A DNA stretch of 34,762 nucleotides from Magnetospirillum fulvum MGU-K5 (GCF_000442515.1 NZ_AQPH01000035.1:1-34762), one strand, 5' to 3'; counted from the stretch's first letter, positions 1 to 8,005 are shown. Translations and numbers: made by a program. The notes: generated by a model not told the origin, from the sequence alone.

Positions 1-70
1 CTTGACTATCTTGTATTGCTCGACGGACTGCCTCTGTCGTCGTGGCACTGCCGCGTAGAGCCTAGCCCAT
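1..70 (-). other. Possible start of the next flagellar gene, interrupted by TAG at codon 3
   Basis: Downstream of flgE on the same strand there is a strong ribosome-binding site (AAGGAGG) six bases before an ATG at 70, but the frame reads ATG GGC TAG. After the TAG the frame stays open to the window edge and reads ALRGSATTTEAVRRAIQDSQ. This weakly resembles the N-terminal helix of rod/hook-family proteins such as FlgK, a common follower of flgE. A second frame on this strand is also open. It could be a broken flgK, a sequencing error, or chance. I do not assign a gene. Confidence 0.2.
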
Positions 71-133
71 AGCGCCTCCTTCCACTCCGCGAACAAGAAT
101 ACACTATCAAATGCCGGGACTGAACAGCAATTA

Positions 134-1932
134 TTACTTATAGAGATCGCGCGCGACTGTCGTCATTTCGTCGGCAGTCTTAAAGACGGTTGCGTTCATC
201 GAATAGGCTTTTTGAGTGACGATCATTCGGGTGAACTCGTCGGCCAGATCGACGTTCGAGGCTTCGACCGCCGAAGCGACGATCTGATTGCCACTGCCCT
301 GCTTGGCGATTTCGGCAATACTCATCTGTCCGGCATTGGCGGTTCTCTCGAACACGGTTCCCGAGAGAGGATTGAGCTGATCCGCGGCGGTGAAGGTTGC
401 CAGTGGCAGCATCGCCAGTGTCCGGCTTCGCCCATTACTGAAATGGGCAATCAACTCCCCTTTCGAATTAAACGACGCGGAATCCATCACGCCGGATTCA
501 TAGCCATCCTGATCCAAGCTTTTGACGTCAATCTTGCCGGGTTTGGTTCCGGTATATTGGGTCATCTTCGAGGTATCGATCGTAATCGAGTTGCTACCCG
601 GCGGGGTCGTCGTTTTCGGATTGCCCGGGGTGTTCCACGTGATCGAAAAGGTGAGCGAGGTTGGGCTCTGAATCTTACCCGCGCCATCGAACGTGACCGG
701 AATGGAATTGTCTGCGGCATTGGGGCCAAGCCCGCTCACGGTAAAGTCCGTGCCGGTACGCAGACGCATATTCCACTGGTTGTTCCCCTGCTTCTCGAAA
801 TAGACCGGGACCGTCCTCGGCTCGTAATTCTGGTCGTAGACGGTCAAAGCCAGCGGGATTTCGTTAATCGACGGCGACGGGATCGATTGCTGCCCAGCCG
901 GCGGATTGCTGCCCATGTAGATCGTCTGCGACGGCGCGGCAACGCCGCCAAAGCTGATCGCCACCGCCTGACTGGGGGGGTGGCGGTGACCTTGCCGTTA
1001 TTGTCGGTGCTGAGCGTAACGCTCGCGATCGACGACGGCGTCAGGGTCGCGTTGGCCGAGGCTGGCAGGGAGTAACTAAGGGACCATGTATCGCCACCGG
1101 CGCGCTGCCACGTGACGGTCAATGGCTGCGGATTCCCCGAAAGATCGTTGACCCAGCCGGTTTGCGTGAAGCTCTGGTTGGCTGATGTCGTCGTGGCATC
1201 GGCAGGAATGTTGACAACGGGCTGGAAAGCGGTGGTGGCGGCACCACTGATCTTCTGGCCGGGAGTCATGTAGATCGGGACCAGAGTCTGCGGAGCGCCC
1301 GACGCCGTCGCTACCCCAGACAAGGCCAGCGGGGAGGTCGAGGTGGTTGCCACATTGGCGATACGCCCTTGCGAGTCGGCCATCCAGCCCATCAGGAACT
1401 GACCGCCGGTCGTCTTGAAATAGGTCTTGTCGGCCGCCCCCGGACCGGTGCTGGGATCACTGGCGCTGGTGGCGGTGCCGGTGGGCGGATCAAGCGCGGT
1501 GGCGGTATGATCGCCAAAAGTCGTGAAGCTGCCCGCTCGGGTATAAAGAAGGTTCTTCGAATCGGTCGGGCTCAGTCCGGTCTGTGGTTTGCCATCGGGA
1601 CCGGGCTGGGAAACGATAAAGAATCCCCGACCGTTGATGCCAAGATCGGTCCAATTGGTCGTCGGCGCCATCACCCCCTGCTGGGTAATAGCGTAACGAT
1701 TGACGGCGCGGACCCCGAAAATATCGGTTCCGGTCGTTGCCGTGACCTGTCCGGCGCTATTGTTGGTGCTGGTCGGTGCGCTGTGGGATTCGGACATCAC
1801 CGTCTTGAAGTCGGTCTGAATCCGTTTGTAGCCGGTCGTGTTGACATTAGCGATGTTCTGAGAGACGCCCCCCATCGCCCCGTCCATCGCCTGCATCGCG
1901 CTGCTGGCATTCGTTAACGCACCCCACAACAT
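134..1932 (-). CDS. flgE: Flagellar hook protein FlgE, frameshifted in a C7 tract
   Basis: FlgE is the subunit of the extracellular flagellar hook, the joint between rod and filament, and is exported by the flagellar type III system. The N-terminal part has the family signature (ALTNASSAMQAMDG, then NIANVNTTGYKR). The C-terminal part has the matching end (VEASNVDLADEFTRMIVTQK), so both conserved coiled ends are present. They lie in two frames: the first runs from 1932 into a run of seven C (974-980) and would end at 844 after 362 residues, while the second carries on from there to the TAA at 134. One extra C joins them (TPPSQAVAISFGG) into about 599 residues, longer than the enteric protein (about 400), with a larger middle domain. 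I chose the ATG at 1932 because GGAGG lies five bases before it; an in-frame ATG at 1944 overlaps that site. As written, no full-length hook protein is made. The break may be a sequencing error, a phase switch or a pseudogene. Confidence 0.9.
974..980 (-). other. C7 homopolymer at the flgE frame break
   Basis: The plus strand shows seven G (seven C in the coding strand). Coding upstream and downstream is clean in two different frames. Adding one C, or removing two, restores one continuous hook protein. A G7 tract elsewhere in the window (about 5634-5640) sits in an intact reading frame. Confidence 0.85.
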
Positions 1933-1976
1933 CGACGCCTCCATTCCCGGCGGATTCTTCGTTCCGGTGGGATAGA

Positions 1977-1992
1977 TGCAAGGGGCGGGCCA
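1977..1992 (-). promoter_or_regulatory. Sigma-54 promoter of flgE
   Basis: On the minus strand the sequence TGGCCCGCCCCTTGCA matches the RpoN consensus (TGGCACG, four bases, TTGCA) with one mismatch. The invariant GG (1991-1990) and GC (1979-1978) are exactly ten bases apart. Transcription would begin near 1966, giving a leader of about 34 bases before the ATG at 1932. RpoN control of hook genes is known in other alphaproteobacteria such as Caulobacter. Confidence 0.75.
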
Positions 1993-2086
1993 GTCCTCGG
2001 GCAGAGATGGCGCAAGCGCGATACGGATCAGAAAGCGGGATCAGGCGCTAAAAATCAGCGGGAGCTCAAGAATTTTGGCCGGAAGA

Positions 2087-2126
2087 CCCGGCAGGAAATT
2101 CCCCCTCCCGGCAGGAAATGCCGGGA
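2087..2126. repeat. Tandem 13-base repeat with a stable hairpin
   Basis: CCCGGCAGGAAAT occurs at 2087-2099 and again at 2107-2119, 20 bases apart. The second copy is followed by its partner arm, so 2106-2113 and 2119-2126 form an eight-base-pair stem with a five-base loop. It lies just beyond the stop codon of the protease gene (2131) on the minus strand and may act as its 3' hairpin. No T-run follows, so it is not a standard intrinsic terminator. Confidence 0.45.
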
Positions 2127-2130
2127 ATGC

Positions 2131-3804
2131 TCAGTCGAGCCGACACTGAATGAAGACCGTCACCCGCTTGATCCTCTCGCCGACATCGGCGGCAGACCCG
2201 ACCGGACCGGCGGACGCGGTTTCATAGCGGATCGAATTGTCATCAAGGAAACGGCGCGCGATATCCGCCTTGATCGCAAAATTGATGTTTTGCGGAATAT
2301 CTCCGGTTTGACCGGCAATCTTCATCGCATTCAGCTTCGAGGAAACCACGCCGACCACAGTGCCGCTCATATCGGCCAGCGGCCCGCCAGAATTGCCTTT
2401 CTGCACCGGAGCGGTGATCTGGTAGTGGCGCGCATCGCCCCGCAGCCCAGCCATGGCGCTGATCACCCCGGCGGTGATGTTGGCTTCACGCGACAGCAGC
2501 GACGACAGCGGAAAGCCGATCACAACAACCTCGTCCCCGGAACGCAAGGGACGGTCGGCGCGAAAGCGGGCCACATCGTCCAACCGCAGGGTCGTTTTCA
2601 GCGCCGCCAGATCGTCTCCGCTATTCTTGGCCTGAACGGTGGCCGGAATGGCCTGACCATCGGCGGGAGTGACGCTGATCGAGCGACAGGATTCGACGAC
2701 ATGGGCGTTGGTCAGCACGGTCCCATCGCGACTGACAACAAAGCCGGTCCCGGTCGCCATCCGCCCCCGTCCCCCATTGCCCGAGACGGCAGGCGGCGGT
2801 GCCTTTCCCTCAGGCGGGGAAGCACTAGCCGATGGCGGCGCATCCCTCTCCGCCCCTCCTGCCGGGCCGACGGAACCACTCGAAACCGGCTTCCACGCGG
2901 CAAGCCGGGCGCGAGCCTGGGCTAAATCCTGGGGCGACAGACGGCTTGCGATCCCGTCACGATCGCGCAGATACGTGGCTTTGAGGTTTGCGGGAGCACG
3001 CTCCGCCCCAACCGACAGCCAGAAATACCCCTCGGGCAGATTGGCCGCGAGTCCGTTGCCGCTGGCCAGCATCGCGCCCAGATTGTGGGCGGCCTGGGGA
3101 TGACCGCGCTCGGCGGCACGACGGAACCAGTTCGCCGCCTCGGGAAGATTCTTGGCGCCGCCTTCGCCGGTCAGCAAGGCGACTCCCAGAATGAACTGGG
3201 CGACGGGACGGCCCGCCGTGGCCGCTGCACGGGCATCGGCAACGGCCTGCGCCCGGTCAATCGGCACGGCGCGGCCATTCCAGCGCAACTCGGCCATCTT
3301 TTCCAGGCTGGCGGGATAACCTTTTTCAGCGGCACGCCGAAAATATTCGACCCCTCGGGCCTCGTCACGGGGAACACCGGCACCGGAAAAATAGAGCTCG
3401 CCCAGGGCGTTCAAACTCTCGGGGAAACCACGTTCGGCGGCGCGCCCCAGCCACTCGATCCCCTTGGCAACGTCCTTCGGCACCCCGCGCCCGGCCAAAT
3501 ACGCGGTGCCGAGAGCATGTTGCCCCAACGGATCACCCGCCTCGGCGGCGGCACTCAACAACCGCAGGGCCTGGGCATCGTCACGGGGAACACCGCCCAG
3601 ACCGAAGAACAAAATCTGCCCCAGCCGCGCCTTGGCGGCGGCATTGCCTTCGTCAGCCAGGGGGCGGTATTGGGCGGCGGCGGCGGCAAAGTCGCGACGC
3701 TCCCACGCCGCCTGCCCCTCTTCCCATCCGGCAAACGCGGCCCCGGCGGGCAACAAAGCGGCGAGAAGGACAAGTCCGCTCCGGACCGAGATCGTCTTCC
3801 CCAT
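2131..3804 (-). CDS. Secreted Sel1-repeat / trypsin-like serine protease
   Basis: A 557-residue protein with a signal peptide (residues 1-25, cleavage near AFA). About eight Sel1-type TPR repeats follow (about 35-270; typical pieces are AAERGFPESLNALGELYFSG and AAERGHPQAAHNLGAML). Then comes a Pro/Ala-rich linker (about 305-345) and an S1C/trypsin-like domain (about 347-525). The triad is complete: His368 in TNAHVV, Asp398 in GDDLAALK and Ser472 in GNSGGPL. No PDZ domain is visible, unlike DegP. Cys373 and Cys554 could form a disulfide. The likely site is the periplasm, where the repeats would hold a partner protein and the protease would cleave it; the substrate is unknown. The ATG directly follows the TAG of the upstream mini-chemoreceptor gene (TAGATG) and has no good ribosome-binding site, so translational coupling is likely. 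Family assignment is firm; the role is inferred. Confidence 0.85.
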   Translation of the reverse strand: MGKTISVRSGLVLLAALLPAGAAFAGWEEGQAAWERRDFAAAAAQYRPLADEGNAAAKARLGQILFFGLGGVPRDDAQALRLLSAAAEAGDPLGQHALGTAYLAGRGVPKDVAKGIEWLGRAAERGFPESLNALGELYFSGAGVPRDEARGVEYFRRAAEKGYPASLEKMAELRWNGRAVPIDRAQAVADARAAATAGRPVAQFILGVALLTGEGGAKNLPEAANWFRRAAERGHPQAAHNLGAMLASGNGLAANLPEGYFWLSVGAERAPANLKATYLRDRDGIASRLSPQDLAQARARLAAWKPVSSGSVGPAGGAERDAPPSASASPPEGKAPPPAVSGNGGRGRMATGTGFVVSRDGTVLTNAHVVESCRSISVTPADGQAIPATVQAKNSGDDLAALKTTLRLDDVARFRADRPLRSGDEVVVIGFPLSSLLSREANITAGVISAMAGLRGDARHYQITAPVQKGNSGGPLADMSGTVVGVVSSKLNAMKIAGQTGDIPQNINFAIKADIARRFLDDNSIRYETASAGPVGSAADVGERIKRVTVFIQCRLD

Positions 3805-4101
3805 CTAGCGCTGAGACTCAGCCCGCATATTGTGGGCAAGGCGGCTCAATTCCTCGACCGCCGCCCCCATCTCGGCCTCCAGCGTCTGGGTGATGCCGTC
3901 GATGCTTTCGGAAACGTGCTTGACCTCTCCGGCCACGACCGCAAAGCCCTTGCCCGCCTCGCCGGCGCGGGCCGCTTCGATCAGGGCGTTCAGCGCCAGA
4001 ATACGAGTTGTGCCGGTGACCTTCTTAATCTCTTCGACCTTACGCGACACCACATCGGCAAGAGCGGCGGTGAGTTCGATAATACGATCCTGGTCGGACA
4101 T
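3805..4101 (-). CDS. Stand-alone chemoreceptor signalling-tip protein (mini-MCP)
   Basis: A 98-residue soluble protein that is little more than the hairpin tip of a methyl-accepting chemotaxis protein. The conserved core [20 protein letters not shown] then AVVAGEV lies at about residues 33-60, flanked by short helical arms with heptad character. There is no membrane segment, sensor, HAMP domain or long methylation helix; full receptors are usually over 400 residues. The tip is the part that binds CheA and CheW in known receptors, so this protein could modulate a receptor array, or it could be a remnant. It has a good ribosome-binding site (GGAG, seven bases before the ATG) and its TAG touches the ATG of the protease gene, which argues for an expressed two-gene unit. 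Key tip residues are intact. Function is inferred. Confidence 0.75.
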   Translation of the reverse strand: MSDQDRIIELTAALADVVSRKVEEIKKVTGTTRILALNALIEAARAGEAGKGFAVVAGEVKHVSESIDGITQTLEAEMGAAVEELSRLAHNMRAESQR

Positions 4102-4130
4102 GATGGTCTCCGCACGGAGGGTTTCAAGGC

Positions 4131-4159
4131 AGTGTACGGTCGGAGCGGCCTGCGAGCAA
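4131..4159 (-). promoter_or_regulatory. Candidate sigma-70 promoter for the mini-MCP/protease unit
   Basis: On the minus strand TTGCTC (4159-4154) and TACACT (4136-4131) are 17 bases apart. The leader would be about 25 bases. The -10 matches consensus at four of six bases and the -35 at three. Confidence 0.3.
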
Positions 4160-4202
4160 TTCGGTATTCGCTTTTGCCGCCTGGTTTCACTCTACGATTT
4201 AC

Positions 4203-4982
4203 TTAATGTCGCTGAAGATCGACCCAAACCGGGGTGTGGTCGCTGGCGCGCTCTCCGCCACGGGGAGCGCGGTCGATCTCGGCGGTGCTAAGCCGGTCCG
4301 CCGCTTGCGGCGAAAGCAGAAGATGGTCGATCCGCAACCCCTCGTCCCGTGCCCACGCCCCTCCTTGATAATCCCACCAGGTGTACCGACCACCATCTGG
4401 GTGGAGCGCCCGGACGGAATCAAGAAAACCGAGATGAATCAACTCGCGAAACGCCCGACGGGTCTCGGAACGGCAGAGGGCGTCGTCGCGCCACGCCGCT
4501 GGGTTACACACATCCTGATCGGCGGGACAGACATTGTAATCGCCGCCCAGCACCACCGGCAGATCTCCGGCCAGCAATTCCCGGGCGCGAGCCGTCAACC
4601 GCCGCATCCAGGCCAACTTGTAATCGTATTTGTCCCCCGGCGCGGGATTGCCGTTAGGCAAGTACAGCGAGGCGACCCGAATTCCTTCGATCGTCGCTTC
4701 GAGATAACGGGCTTGTGTGTCGGTCTCGTCACCGGGCAATCCCCGAACCACCGCCTCGGCAGGATGACGCGAAATAATAGCGACGCCGTTGAAAGTCTTC
4801 TGCCCATGGAAGACAACATGGAACCCTGCCGCCTCGATTTCGGCGCGGGGAAAATCGACATCCTGGCATTTTGTTTCCTGAAGCAGAAGGACATCGGGGT
4901 TTGAGACATTCAACCATTTGATCAAAGCCGTCAACCGCACCCGTATTGAGTTAACATTCCAAGTGGCAATTCGGATACTCAT
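4203..4982 (-). CDS. xthA: Exodeoxyribonuclease III
   Basis: This 259-residue member of the exonuclease III / AP endonuclease family cuts DNA 5' of abasic sites and removes 3' blocking groups in base-excision repair, using a divalent metal. The family motifs are all present: WNVNSIR at 8-14, metal ligand Glu36 in LLQETK, Tyr108 in ASLYLPNG, Asp148 and Asn150 in GGDYNVCP, Asp219 in LRIDHLL, and Asp248/His249 in the C-terminal SDHTPVW. Length is normal for the family (about 260). It stands alone, divergent from the sensor kinase at 5233 with 250 bases between them. Confidence 0.95.
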   Translation of the reverse strand: MSIRIATWNVNSIRVRLTALIKWLNVSNPDVLLLQETKCQDVDFPRAEIEAAGFHVVFHGQKTFNGVAIISRHPAEAVVRGLPGDETDTQARYLEATIEGIRVASLYLPNGNPAPGDKYDYKLAWMRRLTARARELLAGDLPVVLGGDYNVCPADQDVCNPAAWRDDALCRSETRRAFRELIHLGFLDSVRALHPDGGRYTWWDYQGGAWARDEGLRIDHLLLSPQAADRLSTAEIDRAPRGGERASDHTPVWVDLQRH

Positions 4983-5232
4983 TCAATAGCCCCTCTGCTG
5001 TAATGACTTTTTGATAAACTCGTTGTGTTTATGCCGATTCAAGGTGATATTCGGCACAAATAAAATCAGTTCGCCACATTTCGGTCATTCCATGCCGACC
5101 GGAAGGACGGAAAGGACCCGAGAGCGTGCGGTTCAGGCGCCATGACGACAACCGCAAGCCGTGTGTGACGCCTCTGTCAGGGCAGCCTGAGACGATGGAT
5201 AAAACCACATTCAAATTCAACGGTTTGTCGGA

Positions 5233-7440
5233 ATGACGTGCGCTCTGAGCCGGGTCGCACTGGCGATTGCGATCTGCCTTGCCGCCACGATTGCGTCGCC
5301 CTCCTTTGCCCAAACATCCAAGCAATCTCCCCATCACGTCGTCCTTAAACTGAAATGGTGGCACCAATTCCAGTTTGCAGGTTATTACGCCGCAATCGCG
5401 AAGGGATATTACGCTGCCGAGGGCCTGTCCGTCGATTTGATCGAAGGCCGACCCGGTGCCAACGGTGCCATGGATGTCACCACCGGCATCGCAGATTTTG
5501 CCGTCACCTCTCCCAGCGTGCTGCTTGAGCGCAACCGGGGACTGCCGGTGGTGGCGATTGCGGCGGTGTTCCAGCACTCTCCGCTGGCGCTGATGGTGCG
5601 CCACAACAGCGGCTTTGACAGCCCCCAATCGCTGGGGGGGCGCCGAGTGATGCTGGGAGGACGCGACGGAACCGACGATTCCGAAATCCTGGCGATGTTC
5701 GCGGCCGAAGGAATGACCAAGCAGCCGGTTCAGGTGCTGAACCACAGTGGCGATTTTTCCGATCTGTTCGAAGGCCGCGTCGACGCGATGTCGACCTATA
5801 TCTCCGATGTGCAGCACGCGCAGCAACCAGTTCCGATCGAACTGCTTCGCCCTCGTCAGTACGGTATCGATTTCTATGGGGACGTTCTCGTCACCAACCT
5901 GTCGCTTGCCACCAATCATCCCGAAACGGTTCAGGCCTTTAAGCGGGCCAGCATGCAGGGATGGGCCTATGCCCTGGCCCATCTCGAAGAAATCGCCGAC
6001 CTGATCCACGATCGCTACGCTCCGGGAAAGACCCGCGAACAGCTTCTGGGCGAGGCGGCAGCGATGCACGACCTCATCCTGCCCGATCTGGTCGAAGTCG
6101 GTCATATGAACCGGGGTCGCTGGACCCATATCGGTGAAACATATGCGATGTTGGGGATGCTGGGGCCGGACTGGACCCTGGATCACTTCCTGTTCTCCGA
6201 CCTGGAAAAAGAACAGCAGACCCGCGCCGCCCGCTGGGTCAAGGACGGAACCATCGCCGGACTGGCCGTCCTGCTGATCGCTCTGCTGCTGGCGATTTTC
6301 GTCGCCCGGCTTCGCATCCTGGTCCAACGCCGGACCCGCGAGCTTGCCGCCAGCGAGGAACAGTTCCGCGCCATCTTCGACAGCATCAATGACGCGATCT
6401 TTCTCCAGGCCCCCGAGGACGGGGCGATCCTCGCCGTCAATCAGCGGATGTGCGAGTTGTTCGGTTATCGGCGAGAGGAATTGCTAGGTCTGGCCGTGGG
6501 GGATCTCGGCCTGGATAGTAAGACCGGCGGCCACCCGGATCTCGCCCATTGGCTGGCCAAGGCGCGCAGCGACCGGCCTCATCTGTTCGAATGGCGTGTC
6601 CGCGCCAAGGACGGACATGGTTTCTGGGTCGAGGTCAGCCTGCGTCAGGCCCTGATCGGCGGCGAAGATCGCTTGCTAGTGGTGGCCCGCGATATTTCGG
6701 CGCGCAAGGAGGTCGAGGAAAAGCTGCGCCGGACCATCGAAGATCTGGTCAGTTCCAACAGCGATCTCGAACGCTTTGCCTATGTCTCCTCCCATGACCT
6801 GCAAACCCCGCTCCGCAACGTCGTCAGCTACGCCCAATTGCTCGACCGGCGCTATCGGGGAAAGCTTGACGCCGATGCCGACGAGTTCATCGGCTTTATC
6901 GTCGACAACACCCGCCATATGTCGGAACTGATCAACGATCTGCTCGATTACACCCGGGTCGGTCGGCCGTCACTGCCTCTGCTCCCGCTCGATTCCCGCC
7001 GCCCGGTCGATCATGCCATCGCCCTGCTCCAGCCCGAGATTGATGCCTGCGGTGCAATCCTTTCGATCGGCGACATGCCGTGGGTTATGGCGGACGATGC
7101 CCAGATGGTCAGCCTGATGCAGAATCTGATTGGCAATTGCGTTAAATACCGCCACCCCTCTCGGCCGCTCGAAATCAGGATCGAGGCAGTCCCCTATCCC
7201 GGCGAGATGTGGTGTTTTGCCGTGCACGACAACGGCATCGGCATCGAAAAGCAGTATTTCGCCAAGATCTTCGAGATCTTCCAGCGCCTCCACCCCGATC
7301 ATAAATCGTCGGGAACCGGGATCGGTCTGGCGTTGTGCCAGCGGATTGTCCACCGCTTCGGCGGCGACATCTGGGTTGAATCCGTCCCCGACGCCGGGGC
7401 GACATTCCTGTTCACCCTGGCGGCCGCGCCGAAACGGTAA
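5233..7440 (+). CDS. Sensor histidine kinase with fused THI5/SsuA-like binding domain
   Basis: A 735-residue sensor kinase. Order: signal peptide or anchor (1-26); a periplasmic NMT1/THI5-like substrate-binding domain (about 35-300; motifs KWWHQFQFAGYYAA and ADFAVTSPS); one strong membrane helix (about 337-360); a PAS domain (about 374-490); a HisKA dimerisation helix with His521 in SSHDLQTPLR; and an ATPase domain with the N box (NLIGNCVKY), G1 (HDNGIGI, about 666) and G2 (SGTGIGLAL, about 692). The THI5/NMT1 fold binds pyrimidine precursors, sulfonates or related small molecules in ABC transport. Here it is welded to the kinase, so the protein should sense its ligand directly in the periplasm. 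There is no receiver domain. The likely partner is the response regulator at 8019. The gene ends two bases from the convergent NifX-like gene. The ribosome-binding site is weak. The ligand is unknown. Confidence 0.9.
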   Translation: MTCALSRVALAIAICLAATIASPSFAQTSKQSPHHVVLKLKWWHQFQFAGYYAAIAKGYYAAEGLSVDLIEGRPGANGAMDVTTGIADFAVTSPSVLLERNRGLPVVAIAAVFQHSPLALMVRHNSGFDSPQSLGGRRVMLGGRDGTDDSEILAMFAAEGMTKQPVQVLNHSGDFSDLFEGRVDAMSTYISDVQHAQQPVPIELLRPRQYGIDFYGDVLVTNLSLATNHPETVQAFKRASMQGWAYALAHLEEIADLIHDRYAPGKTREQLLGEAAAMHDLILPDLVEVGHMNRGRWTHIGETYAMLGMLGPDWTLDHFLFSDLEKEQQTRAARWVKDGTIAGLAVLLIALLLAIFVARLRILVQRRTRELAASEEQFRAIFDSINDAIFLQAPEDGAILAVNQRMCELFGYRREELLGLAVGDLGLDSKTGGHPDLAHWLAKARSDRPHLFEWRVRAKDGHGFWVEVSLRQALIGGEDRLLVVARDISARKEVEEKLRRTIEDLVSSNSDLERFAYVSSHDLQTPLRNVVSYAQLLDRRYRGKLDADADEFIGFIVDNTRHMSELINDLLDYTRVGRPSLPLLPLDSRRPVDHAIALLQPEIDACGAILSIGDMPWVMADDAQMVSLMQNLIGNCVKYRHPSRPLEIRIEAVPYPGEMWCFAVHDNGIGIEKQYFAKIFEIFQRLHPDHKSSGTGIGLALCQRIVHRFGGDIWVESVPDAGATFLFTLAAAPKR

Positions 7441-7442
7441 GA

Positions 7443-7856
7443 TCAGTTTTTCTTGGAGCCGCCGCCATGATGAGGCGGCGAGAACAGATCAAGCGCCTTG
7501 CACAGCAACTCCCCGATCGGACGGGGACGCGGCGGGGACAATCTGTCGGCCAGATAATCGTTGACCGCCTTGGCCGGATCGGTCTCGGCGGTCAGGCGGA
7601 CATCGACGCCGCGATTGACCATCTTGGCCACAAAGCCTTCGCCCGCCGAAATCGCGATCAGAACGTCGATCCCGTCCAGCGGATGCGGTACACCATCGGC
7701 GTGATGGTGGAACACCATCAAAGGCTCAAGCACCACCCGACGCGGCAAAGCGGACACGGCACCGCCCGCGCACTCCCATACCAGCCAGGATCGCGCCCGT
7801 CCGGCATGGCCGGAAATCCGGGAAAAACGGGTATCTACGGCAACCGCAATCTTCAT
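7443..7856 (-). CDS. NifX/NifB-type (dinitrogenase iron-molybdenum cofactor family) protein
   Basis: A 137-residue single-domain protein. The start MKIAVAVDTRFSRISGHAGRA is typical of the small family that includes NifX, NafY and the C-terminal part of NifB (PF02579), whose members carry iron-sulfur or iron-molybdenum cofactor precursors. A later stretch (GIDVLIAISAGEGFVAKM, then NRGVDVRLTAE) fits the second half of the fold. The tail (about 100-137) is Pro-rich and ends in a Ser/Pro/His/Gly/Lys-rich stretch, PPHHGGGSKKN, which could bind metal. Two cysteines are present (in WECAGG and LLCKAL). It lies between a sensor kinase and its probable regulator on the opposite strand. No nif gene is nearby, so cofactor assembly for another molybdenum or iron-sulfur enzyme is equally possible. 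Confidence 0.7.
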   Translation of the reverse strand: MKIAVAVDTRFSRISGHAGRARSWLVWECAGGAVSALPRRVVLEPLMVFHHHADGVPHPLDGIDVLIAISAGEGFVAKMVNRGVDVRLTAETDPAKAVNDYLADRLSPPRPRPIGELLCKALDLFSPPHHGGGSKKN

Positions 7857-7961
7857 CCGGACACTTTACGGGATCGCCCAGCCTGTGTGAAGCTTGTCAT
7901 AGACGCTTCATCGGGATTCAACGAGAACGGACGACGTTCCAACAATTTTTATCAAATACGC

Positions 7962-7967
7962 TATACT
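7962..7967 (+). promoter_or_regulatory. Candidate -10 element for the NarL-type regulator gene
   Basis: TATACT lies in an AT-rich island (about 7937-7985) upstream of the GTG at 8019. A matching -35 at 16-18 bases is not obvious; the best, TTCCAA at 7937, is 19 bases away. The leader would be about 45 bases. Confidence 0.3.
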
Positions 7968-8005
7968 CTTGATCTAAATATGGTTAGGGCTTTTGATAGC
8001 GAAGT

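Noticed and set aside
3085-4206. 373-codon plus-strand open frame opposite the protease and mini-MCP genes
   Set aside because: Shadow of two well-supported genes; low-complexity translation.
5150-5232. Possible TPP riboswitch before the THI5-like kinase (CCTGAGA near 5186)
   Set aside because: Only one short element matches; the other conserved thi-box parts and the pairing stems are absent.
5029-6327. 432-codon open frame on the minus strand inside the sensor kinase gene
   Set aside because: It is antisense to a clear kinase, its translation is rich in Gln/Arg/His/Gly with no domain, and it arises from GC-rich codon bias.
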